A stretch of 64,000 nucleotides of DNA, taken from NCBI GenBank assembly GCA_030063045.1, contig JAQSEB010000033.1:2728001-2792000 (forward strand), in the 5' to 3' direction. Both the position numbers and the translations under genes were made by a program. Below are positions 10,401 to 21,646 of the stretch, in pieces; positions within the stretch are counted from its first letter, which is position 1, and every line of letters begins with the position of its first letter. The notes under the pieces were generated by a model that did no database searches, had not been told where the DNA came from, and saw only the letters and a program-made list of their open reading frames with translations. This stretch comes from Pratylenchus scribneri (lineage: Eukaryota; Nematoda; Chromadorea; Rhabditida; Pratylenchidae).

Positions 10401-11931
10401 CATCTTAAGGTTTTTAGACCATCTTAAGGTTTTTGTACCATCTTAAGTTTTTTTGGGCCATCTTAAGGTTTTTGGGACATCTTAAGGTTTTTGAGACATC
10501 TTAAGGTTTTTGAGACATCTTAAGGTTTTTAGACCATTTAAGGTTTTTGTACCATCTTAAGGTTTTCTGGGTCATCTTAAGGTTTTGGCCATCCTAAAGT
10601 TTTTGGCCAACTCTTTAACAACATTTTGTATAAGAATAGAAAACTAACTCGATGCAAAAACGTGGTCCTTGCAGAGTGCATTGACGAAAACCGCTCATGT
10701 TGCTTTCGCCGGCCATTTGAACTCGGCAGCCCGACTGCTGTTGAATCAACTGAATTTGTTCACCGCCACGTCCAATGACTTAAATTGCCAATTTTAGTGT
10801 AAATTTTAATTGTGGAAAAACTCACTAAGTCCAACCGAAGTTTCGGGGATGTCCACTGTCTCCATGAGTTGCTCGCCTACCGGTGCACCCATTCCCATGC
10901 TTGCCATTTTTTGTTGGTCCTCCTGTTGGTCGTTGGTGGATGTGTTGATTTTTTCGCGTTTGATCGGACAAACTGAAAATTTATGTTGAGTTATTTTTGT
11001 TTATTTTTGGTTCTTTTTAATTTTTGGGATTTATTTTAGGCACATTTTGTAGTATTTTAAACACATTTTAAAAATTGTGAACCATGCAAATTTGTAAAAA
11101 ATGTATGTAAAAATTTGTTCAAATATTGGCAAACCGTATCAATGCCTATGAAATATGTATGTGTGTGAAAATGTGTGAAATACGTATGTGGTCAAAAATT
11201 TATGTGGGCAAATCAAAAATGTGGGCAAATATGTATGATGGAATGGATTTGTTCACATACAATTCAAATCGTCCGATGAATTTGCCCTCTTTTGTCCTCC
11301 GTTTGTTGATGATGATGCAGTGAGCTAGAAATGAACGCATAATGATAAAATTTTTGGGGTAATAATTATCGAGGCTGAGGAGAATGGACACTGTCCAGGC
11401 GCCCATGGCCTCTTTGTGTGGTGTCATTTGAAAATATGTATAAATACACACTAACATTAATAAATGTAATGTAATGTATATATGTAAATTTAAAATATAC
11501 GAAAAATTCAAAATTTATTTATGGCAATTCATTAAATAAAAATCAATGACTTTGTTTTATCAATTTATTTATTTAAATCAATAAATTCAAAAATGGAAAT
11601 TGTGATCAATGATCAATCAAAAAAATCAATGATAAATGGTAAAAATCAACATCAAAAAATTTTAAAAACCATATATAATCATATCACCATTAAATTTTGT
11701 GAAGCAATAAAATTCTACCCAAAATTGTGAAAATGAAAATTTAAAAACCATTCAATGTAAAAAATGTTGGAAATATCAAATATATATGTGTGGGGGTTTT
11801 GAAATTTTTTTAGTACTTAACAAAGGCCATAATTTTTAATAATCAATTTGGAATACCTTTTTGGCGCGCTGCAAGGCTGTATTTAACTCGGATTCTTCTA
11901 TGCTGTATTGTCCGGTGCTGCTGTCTTTCAT
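7437..11931 (-). CDS. fubl: Far-upstream-element-binding protein (FUBP/KSRP)-like, four KH domains
   Basis: Twelve exons on the minus strand: 11931-11857, 11324-11261, 10972-10826, 10778-10649, 10340-10166, 10123-10064, 10012-9763, 9312-9113, 8887-8623, 8205-7891, 7839-7765, 7537-7437. All are GT-AG and in phase, giving 618 residues. KH signatures: KH1 VGLIIGRGGEQIQLIQQQSG (about 93-150), KH2 CGLIIGKNGETIKGLQ (about 170-235), KH3 VGIIIGKGGETIKRLAQE (about 262-325), KH4 TGLVIGKGGDTIKS (about 348-410). The C-terminus is Gln/Ala/Gly-rich and carries the FUBP-type tyrosine motif PDYSAQWAEYYRTMG (about 573-587). FUBP proteins bind single-stranded DNA or AU/GU-rich RNA and act in transcription, splicing and mRNA decay. 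The ATG at 11931 gives an N-terminus MKDSSTGQYSIEESELNTAL. Introns hold two SINEs, two minisatellites and a family-C repeat. Exact paralogue is not determined. Confidence 0.9.
7575..7750 (-). mobile_element. tRNA-derived SINE copy (S4) in FUBP intron 11
   Basis: Reverse-complement B box GGATTCGAACC at about 7657-7667 followed by 'cgagacct', with the conserved ends 'atttatagtttataaaagtg' on the left and 'aaccctagcaaacc' on the right. Confidence 0.55.
8275..8535 (-). repeat. Family C dispersed repeat, inverted, in FUBP intron 9
   Basis: Inverted version of the 4.9-kb repeat: 'tatcctacattcacaaaacc', 'gagctggtcaaaacgcattg', 'ggtatataatttttaatggt', 'gtattaaacggtttaaaccc'. Mostly the same order as the other copies. 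Confidence 0.55.
8930..9092. repeat. Short-period minisatellite in FUBP intron 8
   Basis: About five degenerate units of roughly 30 bp around 'aaaacttaaggtctggattt'. It is confined to the intron. Confidence 0.55.
9475..9700 (+). mobile_element. tRNA-derived SINE copy (S5) in FUBP intron 7
   Basis: Plus-strand B box variant GGTTCGATTCC at about 9587-9597, preceded by 'taggttggctagg' and followed by 'ggttgtaacttttatgaact', the counterpart of the tail at 80-110. Confidence 0.6.
10372..10612. repeat. Minisatellite of about 19-20 bp in FUBP intron 4
   Basis: About 12 units of 'catcttaaggtttttgggac' with small length changes, entirely inside one intron. Units share the CTTAAGG core with the 8.9-kb array in the same gene. 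Confidence 0.7.
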
Positions 11932-12811
11932 CAGGCAAAAGCCATCAACGAGAAGAAAATAATTGTTTTTTGGTTGAATGAAAGCTTAAAACTGTCTGAA
12001 AATGATTGAGCTTTAACTTTGATAATGCTTTAAAATATTTTGTAATCAATTTATAGTTGGAGGTAGGAGCTAGGACATAGGAGTAGGATAGGAGGGAGTG
12101 GGATCGAAATATGGCATTGAGAAATTTAGAATAAAACTTGGTTGGCTATCGGACTTCGAATATATTGGTGGTATGGGCAAGTTAACAAGATGATTAAATC
12201 AGTGAGAAGGGTGAGTTACGTTCCCATCTTACCATTCATTCGATTTTAATTCCTGTGAATCGAGGATGAAGATGATAAATGAAAAATGATGGAAATGGAA
12301 TGGAATGGAAAAATGGTTGAACAGAAAAATGGAAGAGACATTGGACATAGATACAGAGATTACTATTCGGGATCGATTGCGATGGCGTCACCTTATAGAA
12401 TTTTTCGCTACTTCTTTTTACTTTCTCCTCGCTTTCACTTTTACATATTCTCGTTATTTTCTCTGTTTAGTTAATAAAAGCGAGGCTTGTTTTTAGAAAA
12501 TCATTTCGGAAAATTTTTCTTAAATTATTTTCAAAAATTTTCAAGGGTTTGGTTTCGATTTTCGCCACATTTCGTCAATTTTTTCCCTAATTTTTTGGTT
12601 AATTATTTTCCATCGATCGAAAAATCGATATTTGGGATCAAATTTCATTTTTATTTCAAAATAAAATGTGCCCAATTCAAATTTTACAGATACAGAACCC
12701 GAATTTTAGGAGAGAAGTTCTCCGGTTTATTAGACCAATCCAAACCTAATCTAACAAAATTGATGGTTCAACAATATTATTTTTAGATTTTTCCAAAAAA
12801 TAAATTATAAA
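11932..12811. promoter_or_regulatory. Divergent intergenic region between FUBP-like and CDC73
   Basis: An 880-bp spacer between two divergent start codons. It contains AT-rich DNA and short unsupported ORFs near 12286-12496. A 3' splice-site-like ATTTTTAG at 12779-12786, 25 bp before the CDC73 ATG, may be its spliced-leader acceptor. No clear core promoter motif. Confidence 0.4.
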
Positions 12812-15800
12812 ATGGCAGACCCGCTTTCACTTCTTCAAGAATTTGCAATGGGACGGCGAGAACTTCGAGAGTTGCAATATGTAATTTTTACCTAATTAAA
12901 AATAAAACTAAATAAAATGTTTTAAGAACGGGAAGCTTTACTATGTGTTCGGCGACGTTGCCTACCAACATGATGCGCGAACAAATTTGGGCGTTTACAA
13001 CAAGCAGGATGAATATTACACAATTGAATCAATTTTGTTGTTTTGGCGAATGCGCGAACTTCAACACACTGCCTATGTGCGTGATGTGTCCGGACGGGGG
13101 ATTACTTCAATTACACGTGTTCAGCGGTATAATTTTAGCCTTAAATTGAATTAAAATTCATCCAAATTTAGTCGAGATCTACTGGATTTCTTGAATGGCG
13201 GCCCATTGCCCAAAGAAGCCAACATGCTTGCACCGGTGCCTCCACCAATTCCAGCAGCACAACTGAAACCGGACAAAGACCAGGCGGAACTGGATCAACA
13301 ACAAACATCATCGCACTATGAACCGGAGAGGAAGAAGCCAAAGCTGGAGCAGCCGGACAAAAAGGGGTATGAGCAATTTTTTTGCTCCTCTATCTCGATT
13401 GGGTAATTCACACCCAATTCATGTATAGACAGAGGATCGACAAAATCCTCGACAAGTCCATTGGTGACAATGCGAATGCATCGGCGACCGAAGTGCGTGG
13501 TCTCAGCAGTTCATTGCCCGCGGAGAAAGTGGCCCAATTGCGAAGCCGGGTGAAAAACAATTTGAAGAATAAACCGTTGGATGATGAAAGGTTTTTGCAA
13601 TATTTTTGGTAATTTTAATCTTAATTTTGCACATATTTTCAGTTTCGTTTCAATTGCCGAAATGGCCCCAGTGCCAAATGCAAACAGCGATTCCATTGGC
13701 CGATTCATTGCGGAGAAGGAACGAATTCGAAAGGACCGGACCACCTGTTTGGAATCCCATTCCCGTGATTTTTCCACAATTATGGCAATGGTCAAGGATG
13801 TCCATGTTTGCTTAAATTTTGTTAAATTCAATAAATAATATTAATTATTTGATAGCTTCGCGAAAATCAACCAAAATCCATTGCGCAAAACCAAACTGGC
13901 GCGATGGCCGGTGGAATGACTTCCTCAATGCCCGGCAGTGTCAGCCAAGCGCAGCAACAAATGAAAGGCGGCCAAAAGTCGATGATGCCGGTCCCCGGTG
14001 GTTACAGCCGATATGATCAGGAAATATTCCAAAAGGAAGCGGTGGCCGATTTTGAAATCGAAACTGATCTCACTTTTCATGGTTCGATTTAAAATTAGTT
14101 TTATTAAGGAAAATATTTGTAAAAAAACATTGAAAAAGACGAAAAGTTTATATTGTTTCAATGATTTATCCTGTGCCTCCAAAGTCCAAACCATACCCAA
14201 TCGATAGATCTTGTCGAAATACATCTTTCGATTAGGTTTTTGGTTTTCGCTCATACGTTTATCGTTAACCAATTCTAATTCAATTTTGAACCAATAAACC
14301 AAAAAATAGGTTTAAACCATTTAATGCGTTTTAGGCAGCTCTATCCAATTGGATGGATATATCAAGCCCGTATCTAGAAATTTTCCAAGGAGGGGGCCAA
14401 TTTGAAAATTTTTTCAATATAAGGGGAAAAAGAAAATTTTTCCCAATCGCGGGAAAATTTGGTCCAAAAATAGCCGCGCAGCGAAAAATTTGGCCAAAAA
14501 TTGCACCCATGAATGAATATTTTCCCTTTTTTGGGGGAATTTTTCCCAAAGGAGGGGGCCATTCCCCCCATTCCCCCCTCTGGATACGGGCCTAGGATAT
14601 ATGGTTTAAGGTTTATGGAAGTAGGATAAACGGTAGTCCACTTTAGAAGACTCTTATATAATTTTTCGCAAGATTAAATAGAAATACTTGAATTTTATTA
14701 GACAAAGATTAACAAATGTCAAAATTAACTCAAAATATTAGCAATTAATACATTTTTAAAAAGTTCCATCAAAGCTAAAACTCGTAAAATTTTCAGGCAA
14801 TAATGCATTGAATCAGCAACAAATGAACCGGGCGGCTGCATCCACTCGTTCCACGGCGCCGTTCACTCCCAACGGTGTTCATGCAAGGACACCCGATCCG
14901 AGGCAATCATCGCTCGCACCCGTTGCTGCTCCCGGCGGTGGACAAAGACAACAAAAACGTGTATCGCGCACTCCAATTATCATCATTCCGGCAACCGGGA
15001 CAGCGCTGATCACCATGTACAATGCACAGGACATTCTTCAGGTTTTTTAATCTTTTAACCCAAATATTCTTACATTTTTGACCTTAAAATTTGGGGTATA
15101 TTTTTCATTTTTGACTCTAAAATTTGGGGTAGATTTTTCATTTTTGACCCTAAAATTTGTGGTAGACTTTTCATTTTTGACCCTAAAATTTGGTAGATTT
15201 TTCATTTTTGATCCTAAAATTTTGGGTAGATTTTTCATTTTTGAATTTAATAATTAATAAATTTTTCATTTTTGACCCTAAAATTTGGGGTATATTTTTC
15301 ATTTATATTTTATTTTGAATTTTTGTAATGAATAAATTTAAAAAAGATATTTAATTAAACATAATAAAAATATTAATAAAAATTCTACCATTAAAATTAT
15401 CGAATTAATTTAATTAATTTTTAAGGATTTGCGTTTCGTCAGCTCGGATGAGAAAAAGCGCACTTATAGGCGTGAGAATGAATTGCTACTTCAAATTCCG
15501 AAGAATGGCTCCACGGTGCCCTATCGAATTGTGGACAATCCAACCAAGCTGAAGGATGAGGAATGGGACAGGGTTGTGGCCGTTTTTGTGCAGGTAAATT
15601 CCAAAATTTTGGAATGAATTTTAGTACATATTTAATTTTGAAGGGACCCGCATGGCAATTCAAGGGTTGGAAATGGAATGGCAATCCGGTGGAGGTGTTC
15701 GCCAATGTGGCCGCATTCCATTTGAAATTTGAGGAGCAAAAATTGGATTCAAATGTTGCCAAGTGGAGGTGAAAACTTCAATTATTTTATTTAAAAAATA

Positions 15801-15935
15801 ATAATATTCAGCGTGAACGTCCTGTCCCTATCTCGAACGAAACGCCATTTGGACCGAGCAATTCTGCAGAAATTTTGGGAAATTTTGGATCGTCACATTG
15901 CCAAAAGCGGCAAGCGAGAATGGCTGAGATATTGA
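12812..15935 (+). CDS. cdc-73: CDC73 / parafibromin, PAF1-complex subunit
   Basis: Ten exons: 12812-12880, 12927-13126, 13172-13366, 13429-13590, 13643-13799, 13856-14081, 14797-15041, 15426-15593, 15644-15768, 15812-15935. Phases all close, giving 556 residues (human about 531). The N-terminal domain is recognisable by [26 protein letters not shown] and [11 protein letters not shown]. The C-terminal Ras-like domain (about 395-556) has [54 protein letters not shown] and the ending [17 protein letters not shown]73 links PAF1C to elongating RNA polymerase II, promoting H2B ubiquitylation and 3'-end processing. The middle is Gln/Pro-rich and poorly conserved. Intron 6 holds an hAT-like MITE and intron 7 a minisatellite. 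Confidence 0.95.
14235..14345 (+). repeat. Family C repeat fragment in CDC73 intron 6
   Basis: 'ttttgaaccaataaaccaaa' and 'gtttaaaccatttaatgcgt' match the family C core; it abuts the hAT-like element at 14363. Confidence 0.4.
14363..14594. mobile_element. hAT-like MITE with 8-bp target duplication
   Basis: Ends CAAGCCCGTATC and GATACGGGCCTA form imperfect terminal inverted repeats. The flanks are identical 8-bp sequences GGATATAT (14355-14362 and 14595-14602), the duplication size made by hAT transposases. 232 bp, G/C-skewed interior with 'gcgcagcg', no ORF of its own. Inserted in CDC73 intron 6. Confidence 0.75.
15060..15305. repeat. 32-bp minisatellite in CDC73 intron 7
   Basis: Six to seven units of 'tttttgaccctaaaatttgg' plus spacer, unit length about 32 bp. 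Confined to the intron, not related in sequence to the dispersed 32-bp satellite. Confidence 0.65.
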
Positions 15936-16370
15936 TTCGTTCGATTTTCGATAAAGAAAGAAGTTTGATCCGGCTGAAATCAAATTCAATCAATAAATAC
16001 TGGAAAATTCAATCAAATTTGATTTTTGTTGTTTTTGTCAAATTTCCAATTATTTCCATCATCCAAGACTCATTCATTTATTATAAACAAAACGCCGCAT
16101 GGTTATCCATTTTTTTTAAAATTGTACACACATTTTTATTTTCTGCCTAGTTTTTTTTCCCCATCTCTTAACATTTTTTGTCAATTTTTTATTCGATATT
16201 TTCCATAATAAATTGTAAAAAACATTAAAATGTGTAATGGAGTAAATGGTAATGGTCAATTTAAATTATTATTAAATGATTTGATTTAGAAGGGAAAAGA
16301 GGAAATAAAAAAATTTGCGGACGATTTTAAAAAAACAAATAAAATTTTGGACTATAATTTGCAAGAATTT

Positions 16371-16797
16371 TTAATTCCGTCTGTTTTGTGTTTTTCTTAG
16401 AATAATTCCGCCCGTTTTGTGTTTTCGCTAAGAATAATTCCGCCTGTTTTGTGTTTTCGCTTAGAATAATTCCGCCTGTTTGTGTTTTCGCTTAGAATAA
16501 TTCCGCCTGTTTTGTGTTTTCGCTTAGAATAATTCCGCCTGTTTGTGTTTTCGCTTAGAATAATTCCGCCTGTTTTGTGTTTTCGCTTAGAATAATTCCG
16601 CCTGTTTTGTGTTTTCACTTAGAATAATTCCGCCTGTTTTGTGTTTTCACTTAGAATAATTCCGCCTTTGTGCTTTCGCTTAGAATAATTCCGCCTGTTT
16701 GTGTTTTCGCTTAGAATAATTCCGCCTGTTTTGTGTTTTCGTTTAGAATAATTCCGCTTGTTTTGTGTTTTCACTTAGAATAATTCCGCCTGTTTTC
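16371..16797 (+). repeat. Dispersed 32-bp satellite, array A1
   Basis: About 13 units of a 31-32 bp repeat with core AGAATAATTCCGCCTG followed by TTTTGTGTTTTCGCTT. It lies between the convergent CDC73 and globin genes. Five more arrays of the same unit occur in the window. Confidence 0.9.
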
Positions 16798-17042
16798 GAG
16801 ATAAAGAAATTAGAAAAAGAATTATTTATAGGAATGAAATCACCATGATGATCAGGGCAAATATAAAAAATGAAATTTGACTACTTCATTAAATTATAAA
16901 ACTTCTTTAAAGCCAAAAAATAAACATAATCATTATATTTTGATGAGCCTAAGTCCGCAAATTTCCATACCAAATTAAGGGATATCGTGATTTGAAAAAA
17001 AAGGATTTAAAAATCCCCATTTATTCATTCATTAATTCCATT

Positions 17043-20000
17043 TCATTCGATCGTATCCGCCGTCATTGTATTTGCCCGTGGGCACATCGTTGCTATCTGC
17101 TGCTGTTGACGAAGGCCACTCACACTCACCTTCCGAATTTCCCTTGGACTTCGTCCACCATAGCGTGGAGAAGTACGGCCGCTCACGTTCAGCGGAATTG
17201 GGGCACTTTCGACACCGGTTGCGCGATCATAGCCTTGTCGCATTTGAACAATCAGGAAGTGAATCTAATTTTTTGATAAAAAGATTTCCAAGAATTTTCT
17301 AATGGTTTTATGTGAGGGAATGTTATGGAGACCAAAAATATTCTAATTTATTAGAAAGAAATATAAATGCTTGCCATTATTTTCCATAAATCGTGGCCTT
17401 CTGCATTCTGGAACACCTCCTTTGGTGGATTGTCCTCGAAGCAACGCATGAACAAAGCCCAATGATGGCTTAAAAGGAGAGAAATTGGAGTGGGAATTTT
17501 GGAGAATATTTTGGAAGAATTGTGGCTTCAAAAATACTTATTATCTTTTAACATAAAATCATCCCTAATACTGTAGAAAAAAGTTGGTTTGGGTTCCACA
17601 AATTCGATTAAAAATAATTTTTGCTACTCATACTCACCCTTCGATAGGCCAAGGCAATCGGGCATGTTGAGCACCCAGGCACTGTACAATAGTTCAATGG
17701 GAAATTAAAATTATTAAATAATTTATTTTTGGAGAGGGAATTGGCTGAAATTTATGTTCCTCACAGCTTAATTCTCGAAAACAATAAAGTTAATTATAAT
17801 CTTTGTTTCTTGGCTTGGAAAATAAAATTTTTTTGACAATTTTTGCGTGGAATTTGCCTCTAAAAACAGACACAAATTTCGAAAGATTCGAATGAATTTA
17901 AAAAGAGACCTGAAGGGCTAGGCAAACCTGTGAAAAAATTTTAGGTAATTATTGAAAATTTTAATATTAAACTTTTTGTGCCTCCTCTTGGATATTGATG
18001 AGGATAAAATCGAGTACAATGGCAAAATTGGCCGACATTCGAAGGAAAGTTGCGCTGAGAGAAAATCGGATGGATTAATTATAAAAGAAAAGCTCGGGTT
18101 ATGAATCGTCCTATTTTTTCATATTGGAGTGGAATTTCACCATCAATTTTGGGCCTTTTACGGTGTCCATTACTCGATTTAATCATTAAAAAAGCATTAA
18201 AGAGAGCCTACCTTGAGGCGATATCCCTGTCGCTGATTCCCAACTTAAAAAATTAACATTTTTTACAAAATGAGCAAATATTTGATGAAAATGAACCAAG
18301 TCAAAGAATTGATACATTTGGGCATTGGAACGCAACAAATGGGACATAATATTTTTGGAACAATCCACAATTTCTGATTCCGACGATCGTTCCCACATTT
18401 TTTGAAGGATACCAATTTGATGTGAGGTGAGGCCGATCACGTTCAAATCTGAATAATTCCGCCTGTATTGTGTTTTCGCTTAGAATAATTCCGCCTGTTT
18501 TGTGTTTTCGCTTAGAATAATTCCGCCTGTTTTGTGTTTTCGCTTAGAATAATTCCGCCTGTTTTGTGTTTTCGCTTAGAATAATTCCGCCTGTTTTGTG
18601 TTTTCGCTTAGAATAATTCCGCCTGTTTTGTGTTTTCGCTTAGAATAATTCCGCCTGTATTGTGTTTTCGCTTAGAATAATTCCGCCTGTTTTGTGTTTT
18701 CGCTTAGAATAATTCCGACTGTTTTGTGTTTTCGCTTAGAATAATTCCGCCTATTTTGTGTTTTCGCTTAGAATAATTCCGCCTGTTTTGTATTTCTTTT
18801 AACTAATTCCGCTTATTTGTTTTTCATCTAACTTGTTGTAAAATTGGGATTTAGACCATTGGATCAAACAAAAAGGAAAGATTGAAAACATATCATTCCA
18901 ATTTATAATTTTTCATCCAAATTATTCATCAAATATGCTAACTTCTTTATTTCCCTTTGGCTTCGTTTAAACATCAAATCCACTAAAGATTATGTTCACT
19001 AAAACAAAAAACTGACCACGTCTTTCAACGGAACTCAAATCCAAATCCATGCTCATTTGGCCACTTTGCTTCCGAAATGGTTTTGGCATCAATTGTTGTT
19101 GTAGTGAATTTTGACCGCCAATTAGGCTAAGCAAATTTTGCTGTGCCGCATGTGGATTCTGAAGTTGAAGACCAATCAACTGGGCAGCCGCCTTCTCCGG
19201 ATTCCACAACTCTTTCTCCTTCGCCTTTTTTGCCGATGAGCCACCACTGCTTCGAGGACCGTAGCGAGCCGATTTACTGAAAATTTTTATGTAAAATTGG
19301 CCAATTTTTTTAAATACCATTTAGCCTCTAAAATAATATTCGCAAATAATCCTCTTCCTGGGTTTCTAATAGTCTGGTAAAAATTTTTATTTGATTTTGG
19401 TCTCTCATCTCACATGTTATCAATCTACAATGTAAAATTCCAAGAACCAAAATCCCAACACAGCCAAAACCCAAGAGAGAATAATTTGTACTAATAAAAA
19501 GTTTAGGATAAGTTAAGCTTTAATTTTTCTCCCTTGGGATTTTGGATGCATTTCGGATTTGAGTGAATCACTACTTCACATCATGGGCATCCAAAGAAAG
19601 CAAATTTTAATGTCTAAAAGATTCAAAGGAATTCCACAATTGGAATAAATCCTATTCACAGGTTTAAACACCCAATAATGCTGAAATGGGGTAAATTGAA
19701 CGGTCCACAAAACCCTCATAATCCCATCAAACGTCCACCTATGCTCAATTGCCCGAATCTCATGCGCTGCTTTCGGGTCCAAACTTCTGCTTCGATTCTG
19801 CCTTCGCTTCTCCATTTGTTGGCGTTGTTGCTCACTTTCCATCATCATTGAGCGCATATTCCGTTTTCCGCCGGAATTTTGTTGACTTTTTGTGTTGACC
19901 ATGGGCGATGGCAACATTTTTTGTTGCCTTTGATGTTCCGCATGAACCAGCGACTCTTCCACCTATGGAATTACAATGATTTAATGAGAAAAAATGAAAT

Positions 20001-20651
20001 GAAATAAAGAAGAATTTTTGATGATGGATATCAATGCCAATAATGCGTAGAGGCTTTTCTTATTAATCATACTGTACTCTGTACCGCCACTTTTTTCCTA
20101 ATTACCTCGTCATCCTATCAATCAAATATTGCCCCAATCTGCCTTTTTTAAAACTAACCTTTTCCCCCACAAAATATTCTTTTTGCCATCATATTTCTCC
20201 GCACAACACAGATAAATATATTTACTAAAGTCAAGTCCAACTACTAATTCCAATTCCTTTCCTTGGGTCACTAAGTAAGAGTTTAGGTCACGGCGAAGGC
20301 CTGGGACGAGAGCCTAGGCCCACTCTCGTCCCGAAAAACATTATTCCACTTCCAGGGAATAAGGACTATCAATGGAATTTCCCAATTCATTATTAGCTTA
20401 TAATATCCCAACAAATCCGGCATTTATTTAGAGGAGGATTTATTAATTTAAGCCAGTAGGGAAATGGAGAGGAATTTTTATAAAAACCTTTGGCTTAACT
20501 CTAACAATTCCGGCATTCAATTTACACTCATAAATTCAAACATTTCATAGTTCAAAATAATTTTTAAACTAACCAATTGGCCATGTAATTGTTGGCCATT
20601 TCCAGTGCCATGAAATTGATGTGGATGATGATGGCCTTGGGTTTGGCCCAT
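17043..20651 (-). CDS. glb: Globin with long N-terminal extension
   Basis: Nine exons on the minus strand: 20651-20574, 19962-19739, 19276-19017, 18448-18297, 18243-18212, 18054-17973, 17681-17638, 17468-17375, 17264-17043. Phases close, giving 395 residues. The first 187 residues are Gln/Ser/Arg-rich and low complexity. The globin fold follows: LTSHQIGILQKMWERS (helix A with Trp), YQFFDL (CD1 Phe), ATFLRMSANFAIVLDFIL (helix E), CLGAQHARLPW (helix F, proximal His) and IHFLIVQMRQGYDRA (helix H). Aligned by hand, the distal E7 position is Met rather than His/Gln. The penultimate intron needs a GC donor (ATG|GCAAGC). The last exon could carry a further tiny intron (strong GTGAGT at 17129-17124), which would change the tail. 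Heme binding is expected from the family; the role is unknown. Confidence 0.8.
18451..18828 (+). repeat. Dispersed 32-bp satellite, array A2, in globin intron 3
   Basis: About 11-12 units with the AGAATAATTCCGCCTG core. The array touches the 3' splice site of the intron: the minus-strand acceptor ATTATTCAG at 18449-18457 is a repeat unit in which ATTATTCTAAG has become ATTATTCAG. Confidence 0.9.
20078..20165 (+). repeat. Family E 100-bp dispersed repeat (copy 1), globin intron 1
   Basis: Shares 'cctatcaatcaaatattgcc' and 'ccaatctgcctttttt' with copies at 46.7, 48.6 (inverted) and 62.5 kb. The left part is degenerate. Confidence 0.6.
20306..20335. other. Perfect 10-bp stem hairpin
   Basis: GGGACGAGAG and CTCTCGTCCC are exact reverse complements around a 10-base loop. 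It is GC-rich inside AT-rich intron 1 of the globin gene. Confidence 0.5.
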
Positions 20652-21646
20652 AATTCAAAGAGAAAAATTCACAGCAAAATGAATGGAAAAATGGTGGGTG
20701 AATGGCACACAAAAATGTTGTGCAGCTTTTGGGATGCTCACAAAAGGTGCCTTTTTGGAGGGACTGACTCTACCGGGATGGAAAGGGGGCAATGACCGGA
20801 AAATAATTTGTGTGCCGTTGCCGTCCCTTGGCCAAAACGACGATGGAGACGCCCCCGCGGAAATGTCGGCGGCAATCGGCATCAGCAGCAGCGACGATGG
20901 AGGTGGCACTCGGCCGATGGCAATATGTTCACCGGGCCATTCCGAAGCATTTAGCGCAAATGAGCGGGAATAAAATGTAGCTGCCTCTTCTCTGGGCCCT
21001 TTCCGCCGCTTTTTGTTTTTGGGACCGGTGAAAAGCAAAGGAAAAGGCAAGAATGAATTAAGGTAAAAGTGGCAAATTGGTGAAGTGGAGCGGGGTCAAG
21101 ATTTGCGTGTGCAACAAAAATATTTTTTTCTTTTAATGGAATGCCACCTAGGCTAGTCCGTTAATGGCAAAAAAAAGGAAATGGAATTTTTTTAGAACAA
21201 ATTTTTTCACCAAATAAATTTGGCAATTTTAAAATTTTTCAAAAAAATTTTCGCCAACTTTTGAAAATTTTTTGCAGATTTTTTGAAAATTTTCTAAAAT
21301 GTTTTGAAAATTTTGAAATTTTTCATATCAATTTTTTTTAATTTTTTGAAAATTTTAAAATTTCTCACAGTATAATTTTTTTGCCATAAAATATTTTAAA
21401 AATTTTTCATATCAAATTTTCGCAAATTTAAAAATTTTTTTATATCTTTTTTGCCATCAAATATTTTCGGAAAATTTTAATAATTAATAGGCAGACATAT
21501 GGCCATATTCTAAGCAACTGGCCAATCTCTAAAAATGGCATAAAATAATTCCAGTAATTAACAATTTAAATTGGGCAAAATTTATGTACAAAAAATCAGA
21601 ATAAAATTAGTTTAATCTCATTTTAATACATTAAAATTCAAATTCA
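20652..21646. other. Spacer upstream of globin and downstream of the WAP gene
   Basis: 20655-21050 is GC-richer with overlapping ORFs on both strands, probably 5' UTR or promoter of the globin gene. 21200-21480 is an A/T homopolymer-rich degenerate repeat of 'aaaattttttgaaaattttc' type. No gene recognised. Confidence 0.4.

Noticed and set aside
16371..16797. CRISPR-like array
   Set aside because: Units are directly contiguous with no unique spacers; this is a eukaryotic minisatellite.
20655..21050. 131-codon minus-strand ORF upstream of the globin ATG
   Set aside because: Proline/serine-rich, no splice link to the globin first exon and a competing ORF on the other strand; likely UTR or promoter.
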